The translations under genes and the position numbers were made by a program. This document shows positions 1 to 7,978 of a stretch of DNA of 64,000 nucleotides, piece by piece. Within the stretch, counting starts at the first letter, position 1. Every line of letters begins with the position of its first letter. The notes under the pieces are model-generated. The model was not told the origin of the DNA and ran no database searches. It worked only from the letters and a program-made list of their open reading frames with translations. This DNA is from CAVPMN01 sp963706425 (GTDB lineage Bacteria; Actinomycetota; Acidimicrobiia; Acidimicrobiales; Acidimicrobilacustridaceae): assembly GCA_963706425.1 (NCBI GenBank), contig CAVPMN010000020.1:1674001-1738000 (forward strand), in the 5' to 3' direction.

Positions 1-874
1 ACAGCGAGATGACGAGGTAGAGCAACGGGATGACCCGTTCGCTACCCAGATCTCGCACCATGACCACCGAGACCACCGGGGCGTCGGGGTCGACGGTGGG
101 CAGCGGGGGCGCCTCGCCGGGCCGGGCCTCCTGGGGCACCACCTGCTGCACCTGCACGATGGCGTAGTGCGGCGGGTGCTGGAACTGCAGGGCGGTCTGG
201 ATCTTGTGCCGCACCCGGCAGATCGGATCGTCGGGCAGGAAGTCGCCACCGATGGCGTTGGGGCAGGTGTCGGTGCGCTTGGGCTTGCCGCCGTACTCGA
301 AGGTGTTGAGCTTCTTGTAGTCGGTGGGCCCGGAGAAGAAGCCCGACTCGACGAGGGCCACGTCGGCGGCCGCCTGCGTCTCACCTGCTGCCGACGACGA
401 CACCAGCGACCAGCCGTTCAGCTCGAGCTCTTCGAGATAGGGCTCGAGCACCTCGGCGTGGCTCGACTGGAGATCGGACAGCACGAAGCCGTTCGGGAAG
501 TCGGTGGCCAGCTCGGGGTTGCTGGCGAGGATCTCGTCGGCGCTCGGGAAGTCCTCGGGTTGGGGCAGCAGCGCCGCCTCCTCGGTTCGCGGATCTTCGG
601 GACCGTTCACGTAGATCTCGATCGGCACCCAGGTCGGGTTGTCACCACGAGGGCCGATGCCCGGGGGGGCGATCACCCAGATCGTGGTGAGGATGACCAT
701 CCATCCGCTGAGGCCGGCGAGCGCCACCAACAGTCCCAGCCGGGCACCCAGGTTGGTGCCGAGGAGCAGGTAGATCGATCCCATGAGGATCGCCACGGCC
801 ACCACGACCGTGAGCGCCCCTCGGATGTGCGGATCCCAGGCGATGCCCGCGAGGACTGTCGACAGTTGCGCCAT
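1..874 (-). CDS. Unrecognised membrane-anchored protein, last visible gene of the bc operon (partial)
   Basis: The reading frame is open from an ATG at 874 to the window edge, giving about 291 residues with the C-terminus cut off. Two hydrophobic segments near residues 20-42 and 46-68 are followed by a long extracytoplasmic-type region rich in Pro, Asp and Glu, with a Cys pair near residues 209 and 223. The start lies 3 bp beyond the stop of the diheme cytochrome c gene, so the two are almost certainly co-transcribed. I do not recognise a family. By position it could be an accessory or assembly subunit of the quinol:cytochrome c oxidoreductase, but that is inference from context only. Confidence 0.6.
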   Translation of the reverse strand, partial: MAQLSTVLAGIAWDPHIRGALTVVVAVAILMGSIYLLLGTNLGARLGLLVALAGLSGWMVILTTIWVIAPPGIGPRGDNPTWVPIEIYVNGPEDPRTEEAALLPQPEDFPSADEILASNPELATDFPNGFVLSDLQSSHAEVLEPYLEELELNGWSLVSSSAAGETQAAADVALVESGFFSGPTDYKKLNTFEYGGKPKRTDTCPNAIGGDFLPDDPICRVRHKIQTALQFQHPPHYAIVQVQQVVPQEARPGEAPPLPTVDPDAPVVSVVMVRDLGSERVIPLLYLVISL

Positions 875-876
875 GC

Positions 877-1992
877 TCAGAGGCTCCGCTCGTACTCGAC
901 GACCGCCGCGATCTGCTCCTGCGTGAGCATCACCTGGTCGTCGGACATGGGGAAGATCTTCGGCCCGGTGACCTCGACCGGATCGGTGTTCGGGTTGAGC
1001 CCGAAGCCGGGCATCATGCCGGCGCCGGACATGCCGTTGACGCCGTAGGACTGGCCCGCCACGGACCCGACGGTGACGTACTCGATCTGCTGTTCGGCGG
1101 TGGGGAACTGGCGCAGGCTGCGCCCACCGGTGAGGTTCCAGCCGAACGCACCCCCACCAGAAACCTGGGGCTCACCGTAGGACCACCCCTGGGTGTGACA
1201 TCGCCCGCATGAATACGCGCCACCCGCGAACTTGGTGGTGAAGCCCATGTTGAAGATGGCCTCGCCGAGCGTCTCCCATTCGGCGTCGGGCAGCGTGCAC
1301 AGCCCGGCGTCGTCGGGCGCGCACGTCGCCGCGATCTCCGCGTCGACCTCGGCGCGGGCCTCGGCCCCGGTGAGCTGGATGCTCTGCAGGTAGTCGATGA
1401 TGTTGTCGATCTGCTGGTCGGTGAGCGGACCACCGCCCGCGGCGCCCCACGCGGGCATCGGCGAGAACGGGCGTCCGTAGACGAGGATGGAGCGCACCTC
1501 GTCGCGCGAGTAGCGGAACAGCACGTTGTTGAGGGCCGGAGCCTGCCAGCTCACCTGGCTGACGAAGTCACCGTTGGGGGCGGTGATGGTGAACTGGCTG
1601 GCGCCGCCGACACCGCTCGGGCCATGGCAGGCGGCGCACTGGGCACCTACGTTGTAGAGCTCCTCACCCCGTCCGATGAAGGTCTCGTTGTAGCCCTCGA
1701 CGCGATCGTCCATGCGACCGGGCTCGGCCAGCCAGTAGAGCGGCAGGGCCACGCCGATGACGGCGAGGGACATCAGGCCGAAGGCCAGCGTGCGGTCGAG
1801 TCGCTTGGTCTCGAGCTCTTCGTCGTCGTAGTAGGGCTTGCGGTTGGCCGCCAACTCGATCTCGGCGCCGACCTCTTTGCGGCCCTTGCGCATGTTGACC
1901 GCGACCGCGATGAAGAAGCCGAGGGTGAGGACGACGGCGATGACATAGCCGATCGTCTTCTGGGTGTCGGCGAGCAGGAGCGCGCCGTTCAT
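877..1992 (-). CDS. Membrane-bound diheme cytochrome c subunit of the bc complex (QcrC-like)
   Basis: This 371-residue protein has two CxxCH heme c sites, CAACH at residues 119-123 and CGRCH at 262-266. Transmembrane segments lie near residues 14-32 and 69-89. The first heme domain is followed by a helix typical of class I cytochrome c folds, and Met-rich stretches near 320-330 and 350 could supply axial ligands. It presumably accepts electrons from the Rieske protein and passes them to the terminal oxidase, as fused diheme cytochromes do in actinobacterial supercomplexes. Its ATG overlaps the Rieske stop by 4 bp (ATGA), indicating translational coupling. The heme count and membrane topology are visible; the exact partner is inferred. 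Confidence 0.85.
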   Translation of the reverse strand: MNGALLLADTQKTIGYVIAVVLTLGFFIAVAVNMRKGRKEVGAEIELAANRKPYYDDEELETKRLDRTLAFGLMSLAVIGVALPLYWLAEPGRMDDRVEGYNETFIGRGEELYNVGAQCAACHGPSGVGGASQFTITAPNGDFVSQVSWQAPALNNVLFRYSRDEVRSILVYGRPFSPMPAWGAAGGGPLTDQQIDNIIDYLQSIQLTGAEARAEVDAEIAATCAPDDAGLCTLPDAEWETLGEAIFNMGFTTKFAGGAYSCGRCHTQGWSYGEPQVSGGGAFGWNLTGGRSLRQFPTAEQQIEYVTVGSVAGQSYGVNGMSGAGMMPGFGLNPNTDPVEVTGPKIFPMSDDQVMLTQEQIAAVVEYERSL

Positions 1993-2849
1993 GAATGGCC
2001 TCCGGCCCCGACGCAGTTGGGACCCTCCGCTTCCTGGCCGGTGGTGTTGGTGCCGATGGGCGGGCCCTGGATGACGGTGCCGGTGTCGACGAGCAGCACG
2101 CCGCCGGAGACCTCGGTGGCGAAGCGGTCCATGCCTCGGGGGGCCGGGCCACCCTTCTTCTCACCAGCCTGGTTGTACTGCGAGCCGTGGCACGGGCACT
2201 CGAACCACTGCGAGGTCTCGCACGACGGCACCCGGCATCCGAGGTGGGGGCACTTCTGGTAGAGCACCGCCACACCGGCCTCGAGGCTGTTGAGCACGGG
2301 CTGGTCGTAGACGGTGGTGGCCCGCTCGACCGCGGCCTCGGGGTACTGGGTGAGCCACATGCGACCCTCGGCCACGTAGAGGAAGCCGTTGTTGGCCGCG
2401 ATGTCGGCCTGGAGGTCGTCGACGTTGCCCACCCGGATCTTCGAGCCGAAGCCACCCTTGGGTTGGGGCCACAGGAAGGCCAGCACTGCGGCGCCGAAGC
2501 CGCTGAGGCTGAGGCCCATCAGCAGGACGATGCTGCGGTTGAAGAACTGGCGCCGGGTGACGCCGATGGCATCGGGGTCGGGCGGCACGTAGGGGGCCAG
2601 ATCGGGCGCGCCCGCGGTGACGAGCTCGCCGTCGCTGCGCCGCTCGACCGCGACCGAGCGCTCGACCTCGCGGCCGGTCGGTGCGGTGCTGGCGCCCACG
2701 AGCACCGCCGGCTCGCCGCGGTCGCGCTTGATGGTCTCGCGCGACAACAACCCGGTGGCCTCGTCGGTGTCGCGTCGGCGCGCCGCGGCGATGAGCACGA
2801 CGACGGCGAGCACGACGACCACCGCGATGACGAAGACGATCGGGTTCAT
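1989..2849 (-). CDS. Rieske [2Fe-2S] iron-sulfur subunit of the bc complex
   Basis: The 286-residue protein carries both Rieske cluster boxes: CPHLGC at residues 200-205 and CPCHGS at 218-223, which supply the Cys and His ligands of a [2Fe-2S] centre. An N-terminal membrane helix (about residues 4-22) precedes a hydrophilic stretch. A second helix (about 106-127) follows TRRQFFNR, which resembles a twin-arginine signal and fits Tat-dependent export of the cluster domain. The extra N-terminal helix recalls actinobacterial QcrA, which has three. The gene lies between the cytochrome b C-terminal subunit and the diheme cytochrome c. It transfers the first electron of menaquinol oxidation to heme c. 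Confidence 0.93.
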   Translation of the reverse strand: MNPIVFVIAVVVVLAVVVLIAAARRRDTDEATGLLSRETIKRDRGEPAVLVGASTAPTGREVERSVAVERRSDGELVTAGAPDLAPYVPPDPDAIGVTRRQFFNRSIVLLMGLSLSGFGAAVLAFLWPQPKGGFGSKIRVGNVDDLQADIAANNGFLYVAEGRMWLTQYPEAAVERATTVYDQPVLNSLEAGVAVLYQKCPHLGCRVPSCETSQWFECPCHGSQYNQAGEKKGGPAPRGMDRFATEVSGGVLLVDTGTVIQGPPIGTNTTGQEAEGPNCVGAGGHS

Positions 2850-2892
2850 GAGGAGCTCCTCGGAGAACGGCGGGGGGCGATCACGGCAGGCA

Positions 2893-3699
2893 TCACAGCT
2901 CGAAGAACAGACCCTCGGTCCAGGGCGCCACGAAGTTGAAGCCGGGGCCCCGGAAGAACGAGCCGATGATGACCAGCACGGCCCAGAACATGAGCTGCAC
3001 GGTGAAGAGGGAGATGGCGAACTTGCGATCCTCGGGCTTGTTGCTCGGGTTGCGATCCATGTAGGGCGCCAGGATCAGCAAGAAGATGCCCATGCCCGGA
3101 ATGGTCACGCCGGCGACCATCGGGTGGAACATGGTGAGCAGCTCTTGCAGGCCGAGGAAGTACCACGGCGCCTTCGACGGGTTGGGCGTCTCGTTGACGT
3201 TGGCCAGCTCGAGCAGCGGGGCGTCGACGAAGATCGAGAAGAGCAGCGTGAACACCGTGATGGCGAGGGCCGCCACGAACTCGGCGGCCAGCAGGTGGGG
3301 CCACACGTGCACCTTGTCTTGCGGCGTGGCCTTCACGTCCTGGATGGAGCCGGCCTTGACCACGGTGAGCAGGCGCTGGGTGTGCCCACCCGGGCCGGTG
3401 GCGGCGGGTGGCGGAGCCGCGGTGGCGACCGCCGCTGCGGCCGCCGTGGTGACGGCTCCCGGCTCGGCGTCGGACGCCCCGGCTTCGGCCTTGCGGGCCT
3501 TGGCCGCCTTGCTGCGCTCGAGGAGGTGGGCCGGGATCTTGCCGGCGTCGGGCGAGGCGGCCGCGCCGGCGTCGGCGGCATCGGCCGGTGTGTCTGCAGG
3601 CGCGGCGTCGGACGCCCCGGCCTCGGCAGCCTTCTTGGCGGCAGCCTTCTGGCGGGCTTCCTCGGCTCGCTTGCGGAGATGTTCGGGAATCTCAGTCAT
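2893..3699 (-). CDS. Cytochrome b C-terminal subunit (subunit IV-like) with an Ala-rich N-terminal extension
   Basis: Residues 130-268 match the C-terminal half of cytochrome b (subunit IV of b6f, or the membrane part of bacillus QcrC), with three or four membrane helices. The quinol-site motif reads APWY at residues 177-180 followed by FLGLQELL, in place of the PEWY of classical bc1. Residues 1-128 form an Ala/Lys-rich hydrophilic extension containing two related segments, IPEHLRKRA at 4-12 and IPAHLLERS at 55-63. A similar segment opens the divergently encoded cytochrome c at 5802. Together with the upstream cytochrome b N-terminal gene it makes a split cytochrome b, so the complex is of b6f type rather than fused bc1 type. 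Confidence 0.9.
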   Translation of the reverse strand: MTEIPEHLRKRAEEARQKAAAKKAAEAGASDAAPADTPADAADAGAAASPDAGKIPAHLLERSKAAKARKAEAGASDAEPGAVTTAAAAAVATAAPPPAATGPGGHTQRLLTVVKAGSIQDVKATPQDKVHVWPHLLAAEFVAALAITVFTLLFSIFVDAPLLELANVNETPNPSKAPWYFLGLQELLTMFHPMVAGVTIPGMGIFLLILAPYMDRNPSNKPEDRKFAISLFTVQLMFWAVLVIIGSFFRGPGFNFVAPWTEGLFFEL

Positions 3700-3713
3700 G
3701 GCAGCTCACTCAC

Positions 3714-4499
3714 CTAGAGCGGACCGGAGATGCCGCCGTCCTTGCGCACCCGCCAGAAGTGGATGGCCAGGAAGATGACGGTGACGAACGGAACGAACAA
3801 AACGTGCAACACGTACCATCGCAACAGGGTGTCGGTGCCTATCTCCCGACCGCCGAGCAACACGAAGCGCACCTGATCGCCGAACACCGGTGTGTAGCCC
3901 ATCATGTTGGTGCCGACGGTGACCGCCCAGAGGGCGAGCTGGTCCCACGGCAGCAGGTAGCCGGTGAACGAGAGCAGCAGGGTGAGCGTGAGCAGGATCA
4001 CGCCGATGACCCAGTTGAACTCACGGGGCGGCTTGTAGGCGCCGTGGTAGAAGACGCGAGCCATGTGCAGGAAGACGGTGAGCACCATGAGGTGCGCGCC
4101 CCATCTGTGCATGTTCCGCACGAGCAGCCCGAAGGTGACCGAGGTCTGCAGGGTGTAGATGTCGTTCCACGCCTGGGCCGCGGTGGGCCGGTAGAAGAAC
4201 ATCAAGAAGATGCCGGTGATCGTGAGCAGGATGAAGAGGAAGAAGCTCAGGCCACCGAGGCAGAGCGTGTAGCTGACCTTGACCGCGTGGCGCTTCACCT
4301 TCACCGGGTGAAGGTGGTAGAGCACGCTGTTCATGATCACGTAGGACCGGTTGCGGGGGCTGTCGGTGTAGCCCTTGCGGAACACCGAGCCCGGCCGGAA
4401 GATCGAGTTCCAGGCCTGCGACCCCTGCACCGTGTCGTTGAGATCAGAGACCTTCTTGGCGATCTTGCTCTCGCCCGGCCGGCCCATCGTCTTGGCCAC
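3714..4499 (-). CDS. Cytochrome b6-type subunit (N-terminal half of cytochrome b)
   Basis: At 261 residues this is a stand-alone four-helix cytochrome b6. Bis-histidine heme ligands are visible at H131/H145 and H232/H247, spaced 14 and 15 residues as in chloroplast b6. The protein ends in ISGPL exactly as b6 does. Cys80 sits in the CLGG motif, at the place where b6 and bacillus QcrB carry the cysteine that binds heme ci covalently, so an extra c-type heme on the n-side is likely. It oxidises and reduces menaquinone within the membrane together with the subunit encoded just downstream. Confidence 0.92.
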   Translation of the reverse strand: MAKTMGRPGESKIAKKVSDLNDTVQGSQAWNSIFRPGSVFRKGYTDSPRNRSYVIMNSVLYHLHPVKVKRHAVKVSYTLCLGGLSFFLFILLTITGIFLMFFYRPTAAQAWNDIYTLQTSVTFGLLVRNMHRWGAHLMVLTVFLHMARVFYHGAYKPPREFNWVIGVILLTLTLLLSFTGYLLPWDQLALWAVTVGTNMMGYTPVFGDQVRFVLLGGREIGTDTLLRWYVLHVLFVPFVTVIFLAIHFWRVRKDGGISGPL

Positions 4500-4565
4500 G
4501 GTTACTCCCTCGTCTCCTGTCCGACGGCGTGCCGCCCGCCGTCGATGCCGTTCCGTCAGTCGTGG

Positions 4566-4982
4566 TCATCCGAGCCTCATCCCGTAGCCGTAGCCGTGCG
4601 TGTTGGTGCGCTGGTGCGGATCGCCCTCGGCCGGCGGATCGCCCACCTTCCCGAGGATGATGACACCGGTCGGGCAGCGGTCGACGCACAGCGCGCACCG
4701 GGTGCACACGTCGTCGTCGATGGTGAAGATGACGTGATCGCGGGGATCCTCGCCGGGTTGCTCGGTGCCGATGGCCTCGTCGATGGCATCGGGCCGCACC
4801 ATGTGGATGCACTTCCACGGGCAGATGTCGACGCAGCCCTCGCACATGATGCACTCGGACTGGTCGATGTGGATGAACTGCTTGGGCTTCACCGCCTTGG
4901 ACAGCCAGGCGGCGTCGACCTCCTGCAGCACGTAGTCGTCGCGGAACTCCGGCATCGGCGGGTTGGCATCGATCTTGGCCAT
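4566..4982 (-). CDS. Dicluster 2x[4Fe-4S] ferredoxin encoded inside the bc operon
   Basis: I choose the ATG at 4982, which follows an AGGAAGGG Shine-Dalgarno and lies 4 bp after the upstream stop. This gives 138 residues; a longer in-frame opening reaches 5105 but would run through the upstream gene. Two full cluster motifs are present: C44-x2-C47-x2-C50-x3-C54-P and C93-x2-C96-x2-C99-x3-C103-P. The N-terminal 40 residues and the Gly/Tyr-rich tail are extra to minimal ferredoxins. No signal peptide is seen, so it is cytoplasmic or bound to the n-side of the membrane. Its place in the bc operon suggests electron delivery to or from the b-type subunit. That is inference; the clusters are certain. 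Confidence 0.9.
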   Translation of the reverse strand: MAKIDANPPMPEFRDDYVLQEVDAAWLSKAVKPKQFIHIDQSECIMCEGCVDICPWKCIHMVRPDAIDEAIGTEQPGEDPRDHVIFTIDDDVCTRCALCVDRCPTGVIILGKVGDPPAEGDPHQRTNTHGYGYGMRLG

Positions 4983-4986
4983 CGGC

Positions 4987-5442
4987 TCAACCCTTCCTGA
5001 CGAGCGGACGCCCGTAGTCGGAGGTGGTGAGCGAACGGTCGGCGGCAGCCTCGTCGGCGCGCTTCTTGCGGTCGTTCCACCAGGCGAAGGCCCAGATGTT
5101 GACACCGAGGAACACGACGTAGATCCCGACGGCGATCAGGTCGCGCAGCACCTGGTAGGTGATGGTCATCGGGAAGGCGCCCCCGAACTGCTGGGGCTTC
5201 AAGATGTCGAACGGCCCGTAGACGATGTTGTCGGGACGCCACTTGAGCTCGTTGTCGGCCCAGGTCAGCCAGTAGTGGGGCACCACGCCGTAGGCCCAGA
5301 AGAAGATGAAGAACACGTAGGTCGAGGCCAGCATCGCCTCACCCCAGGTGAGCGGCGCACCGACGGGGCGCCGCTTGCCGTAGGGGATCACGAGAGCGAC
5401 CAGCACGACGAGCACGAGCAGCGATGTCACGAACGCAACCAA
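4987..5442 (-). CDS. Unrecognised three-helix membrane protein, first gene of the bc operon
   Basis: The 151-residue product has hydrophobic segments near residues 3-20, 38-58 and 101-122. It also has a Trp/Tyr-rich loop (around HYWLTWADNELKW) and a charged C-terminus rich in Lys, Arg and Asp. The start is taken as TTG at 5442 because a good AAGGAGG lies 10 nt upstream (5453-5459); an in-frame GTG at 5430 is farther away. It is the promoter-proximal gene of the bc operon and ends 4 bp before the ferredoxin start. I know no family for it. A small membrane subunit that anchors the ferredoxin to the b6-like core is a reasonable but untested guess. Confidence 0.7.
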   Translation of the reverse strand: MVAFVTSLLVLVVLVALVIPYGKRRPVGAPLTWGEAMLASTYVFFIFFWAYGVVPHYWLTWADNELKWRPDNIVYGPFDILKPQQFGGAFPMTITYQVLRDLIAVGIYVVFLGVNIWAFAWWNDRKKRADEAAADRSLTTSDYGRPLVRKG

Positions 5443-5481
5443 CGGGTGGTGACCTCCTTCTTGCTCGTGAAAGTGCTCACA

Positions 5482-5487
5482 ATTGTA
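5482..5487 (-). promoter_or_regulatory. Probable -10 element of the bc-operon promoter
   Basis: On the minus strand the hexamer reads TACAAT, an excellent sigma-70-type -10. It would place the transcript start near 5475, leaving a leader of about 33 nt that contains the AAGGAGG at 5453-5459. No strong -35 is seen. The surrounding 5443-5801 stretch separates the operon from the divergent cytochrome c and otherwise holds nothing I can identify. Confidence 0.45.
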
Positions 5488-5801
5488 TCGGAGACACGTC
5501 TGGAGACTGGTGGTCCGAGAGGTGTCGACGCGGAGATTGGTTTAGCACGCGCTCGCGGAGCCAGGCACATCGCGGGCGTCGGCCCCCGCGACGCGCTGCG
5601 GCGGGTCGAATTCCGCCACACCCGGCGCCGTACTTGGCTCCGCCCGTTCGTCGTCGCGTAGTGTGAGCGCGTCCGCTCGGAGATGGCGCGTGAGCGTCAT
5701 CGGGCGGGCCCGAAACCGGCCGACCAACTCGTCGGCCGGACCCGATCGACACCAACCGAAGCGTTGGGCCCCCGCCCCCGAGATCCGTTAGGAGCTGCGC
5801 T

Positions 5802-6660
5802 GTGACCGAAGTTCCCGAGCACCTCCTGCAGCGCTCACGCGACCGGCGCGCCGCGCTCGGGCTCGGTGGCGAAGGAGGGGGCGGTGCCGCGTCGGCAGCA
5901 GCCGACGATGCCGCCCCGAGCAGCGGAGCCGAGGTCGAGCCCGCCGGCGCCACCGCGGCCGCCCGTCCCGCCGCCGCCGCACCGGCCGAGGTCGAGGCTG
6001 CCCCGCCACCTCCCCCGCCTCCCTACGTGCAGGCGGCGCTCACCCGCAAGAAGATCCCGTTCTGGGCCATGCCCGTGCTCGGCATCCTCCCGGTGTGGGC
6101 CATCCTCTATGCCGGCTCGCTCTCGCCGGCCGACACCGGCGAGGCGTCACCCAGCTCGACCTCGGAGCCGAGGTCTACGCCGCACGCTGCGCCAGCTGCC
6201 ACGGTGGTGGCGGCGGCGGTGGCGTCGGCCGACCGCTGAGCGACGGCGAGGTGCTGAAGACCTTCCCCGACATCGAGTCGATGCTCGAGTTCGTGGCCCT
6301 CGGCACGGACGGCTCGGGCTCGGCGTCGGCTACGGCGACCCGAACCGCGAGGGTGGGCAACACACCGGCGGCTCGTACAACGGGAACAAGATGCCCGCTT
6401 TCGGCGATGTGCTCACCGGTGAGGAACTGCTCGCGGTGATCCGCCACGAACGTGAGACATTGAGCGGCGAGGAGCTCACGCCCGAGCAGGAGGGCGACGG
6501 TGAGACGCGCAACAACGACGCCGGCGACCCGCTGCTGAGCGACGACGGCGAGCTCATCACCTCCGACGGCGAGCCGTTGCTCGACGAGGAAGGCAGGCTC
6601 ACCGTCGAGGTCGCCGGGGCCGAAGGCGGCAGCGTCGGCGGACAGCCCGGCGAGACCTGA
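5802..6660 (+). CDS. Membrane-anchored monoheme cytochrome c (two frameshifts)
   Basis: The start is GTG 5802 with AGGAG at 5790-5794. The product reads in three frames with one base apparently missing near 6148 and another near 6312; rejoined it is about 286 residues. It begins TEVPEHLLQRS, the same short motif found in the divergent cytochrome b C-terminal subunit. A Pro/Ala linker and one membrane helix (IPFWAMPVLGILPVWAILYA) come next, then a CASCH heme site (about residue 126), a Met-containing MPAFGD segment likely to give the axial ligand, and a repetitive acidic tail. It is probably the electron acceptor or a further subunit of the adjacent bc complex. The frameshifts look like sequencing errors because both sides are conserved. 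Confidence 0.75.
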
Positions 6661-6706
6661 TCCCCCGAGGGGGTCGAGCCGTGACGCCTCGCCGTAGGCT
6701 GACGGC

Positions 6707-7966
6707 GTGACTCCTGCAAACCGCCACGACGTCCTGGTCGTCGGCGGCGGCCCTGCCGGCGCCGCCACCTCCTACTGGTTGGCCGAGGCCGGCCACGACG
6801 TGGTCTGCATCGAAAAGAAGCTGTTCCCGCGCGAGAAGACCTGCGGCGACGGGCTCACCCCACGGGCCGTCAAGCAGCTCGACGACATGGGCCTGGCCGA
6901 CCGGCTCACCGACTTCCACCGCTACGACGGCCTACGCGCCGTCGCCCACGGCGTCACGCTCGAGCTGGCCTGGCCGAGCCACCCGATCTACCCCTCGCAC
7001 GGCTACGTGGTGCGCCGGCGCGAACTCGACCAGATGGTGGCCGACAACGCGGTGAAGGCCGGCGCCACCCTGCGCCAGGGCACCGAGGCGGTGCGGCCCC
7101 TCGTGCGCGACGGGCTGGTGGTCGGCGCAGAGGTGAAGAACACGTCGTCGGGCACCGTCGAGGAGATCCACGCCCGGTACGTCGTCATCGCCGACGGCGC
7201 CAACTCGCGGTTCGGGCGAGCACTCGGCACCGCCCGACGACGCGAGTGGCCCCAGGGCATGGCCATCCGGGGCTACTACGAGAGCCCACTGCACGCCGAG
7301 CCGTGGATCGAGAGCGCGCTCGACGTGCGCGACCGCAACGGCAACTCGCTGCCGGGCTACGGCTGGATCTTCCCGGTGGGCGACGGCCAGATCAACGTGG
7401 GCATCGGCCTGCTGTCGACCTTCCGCGACTTCAAGTCCGTGAACACCACGCACATCCTCAACGAGTTCGCGGCCACCGCACCCGACTACTGGGGCATCTC
7501 GCCCGAGACATCCGCCGGTCCGCCCACCGGCGGTCGCCTCCCGATGGGCGGCTCGATCGAGCCCAAGGTCGGGCCGACCTGGGTGGTCGTCGGCGACGCG
7601 GCCGGATCGATCAACCCGTTCAACGGTGAGGGCATCGACTACGCGTACGAGACCGGCCACCTGGCGGCCGACCTGCTCGACGAGGCGCTGCGCACCGGCA
7701 ACGGCCTGGCCCTGCAGCGCTACCCCCGCATGCTCGACGACGAGTACGGCCTCTACTTCAAGGTCGCCCGCCTGTTCGCCAAGGTCATCGGGCGGCCGGC
7801 GCTCATGCGAGAGCTCACCCGCGTGGGCATGCAGTCGCGCTCGCTCATGGACTGGGTGCTGCGCATCATGGCCAACCTGCTGCGGCCCGACGAGATCGGC
7901 CCCGCCGAGGCCGCCTACAAGGCGGCCGCCGCCCTGGCCCGCCTCGTGCCCGAACGCGCCGCCTGA
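6707..7966 (+). CDS. menJ: FAD-dependent geranylgeranyl reductase family protein, MenJ-like menaquinone reductase
   Basis: The 419-residue flavoprotein starts with a dinucleotide-binding GGGPAGAA motif near residue 11 and the family signature CGDGLTPRAVKQL near residue 45. It contains PGYGWIFPVGDGQINVGIG mid-protein and GDAAGSINPFNGEGIDYA in the second FAD-binding motif. These segments resemble mycobacterial MenJ, which saturates one isoprene double bond of the menaquinone side chain, more than archaeal lipid reductases. Location beside menaquinol-oxidising bc genes supports a quinone substrate. Other family members reduce chlorophyll phytyl chains or archaeal lipids, so substrate remains inferred. 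It converges with zwf, with only 12 bp between the two stops. Confidence 0.75.
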   Translation: MTPANRHDVLVVGGGPAGAATSYWLAEAGHDVVCIEKKLFPREKTCGDGLTPRAVKQLDDMGLADRLTDFHRYDGLRAVAHGVTLELAWPSHPIYPSHGYVVRRRELDQMVADNAVKAGATLRQGTEAVRPLVRDGLVVGAEVKNTSSGTVEEIHARYVVIADGANSRFGRALGTARRREWPQGMAIRGYYESPLHAEPWIESALDVRDRNGNSLPGYGWIFPVGDGQINVGIGLLSTFRDFKSVNTTHILNEFAATAPDYWGISPETSAGPPTGGRLPMGGSIEPKVGPTWVVVGDAAGSINPFNGEGIDYAYETGHLAADLLDEALRTGNGLALQRYPRMLDDEYGLYFKVARLFAKVIGRPALMRELTRVGMQSRSLMDWVLRIMANLLRPDEIGPAEAAYKAAAALARLVPERAA

Positions 7967-7978
7967 TCCTTCGGTCGA

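Noticed and set aside
4983..5105. A longer ferredoxin starting at 5105
   Set aside because: This extension overlaps the upstream membrane-protein gene out of frame and has no ribosome-binding site; the ATG at 4982 has one.
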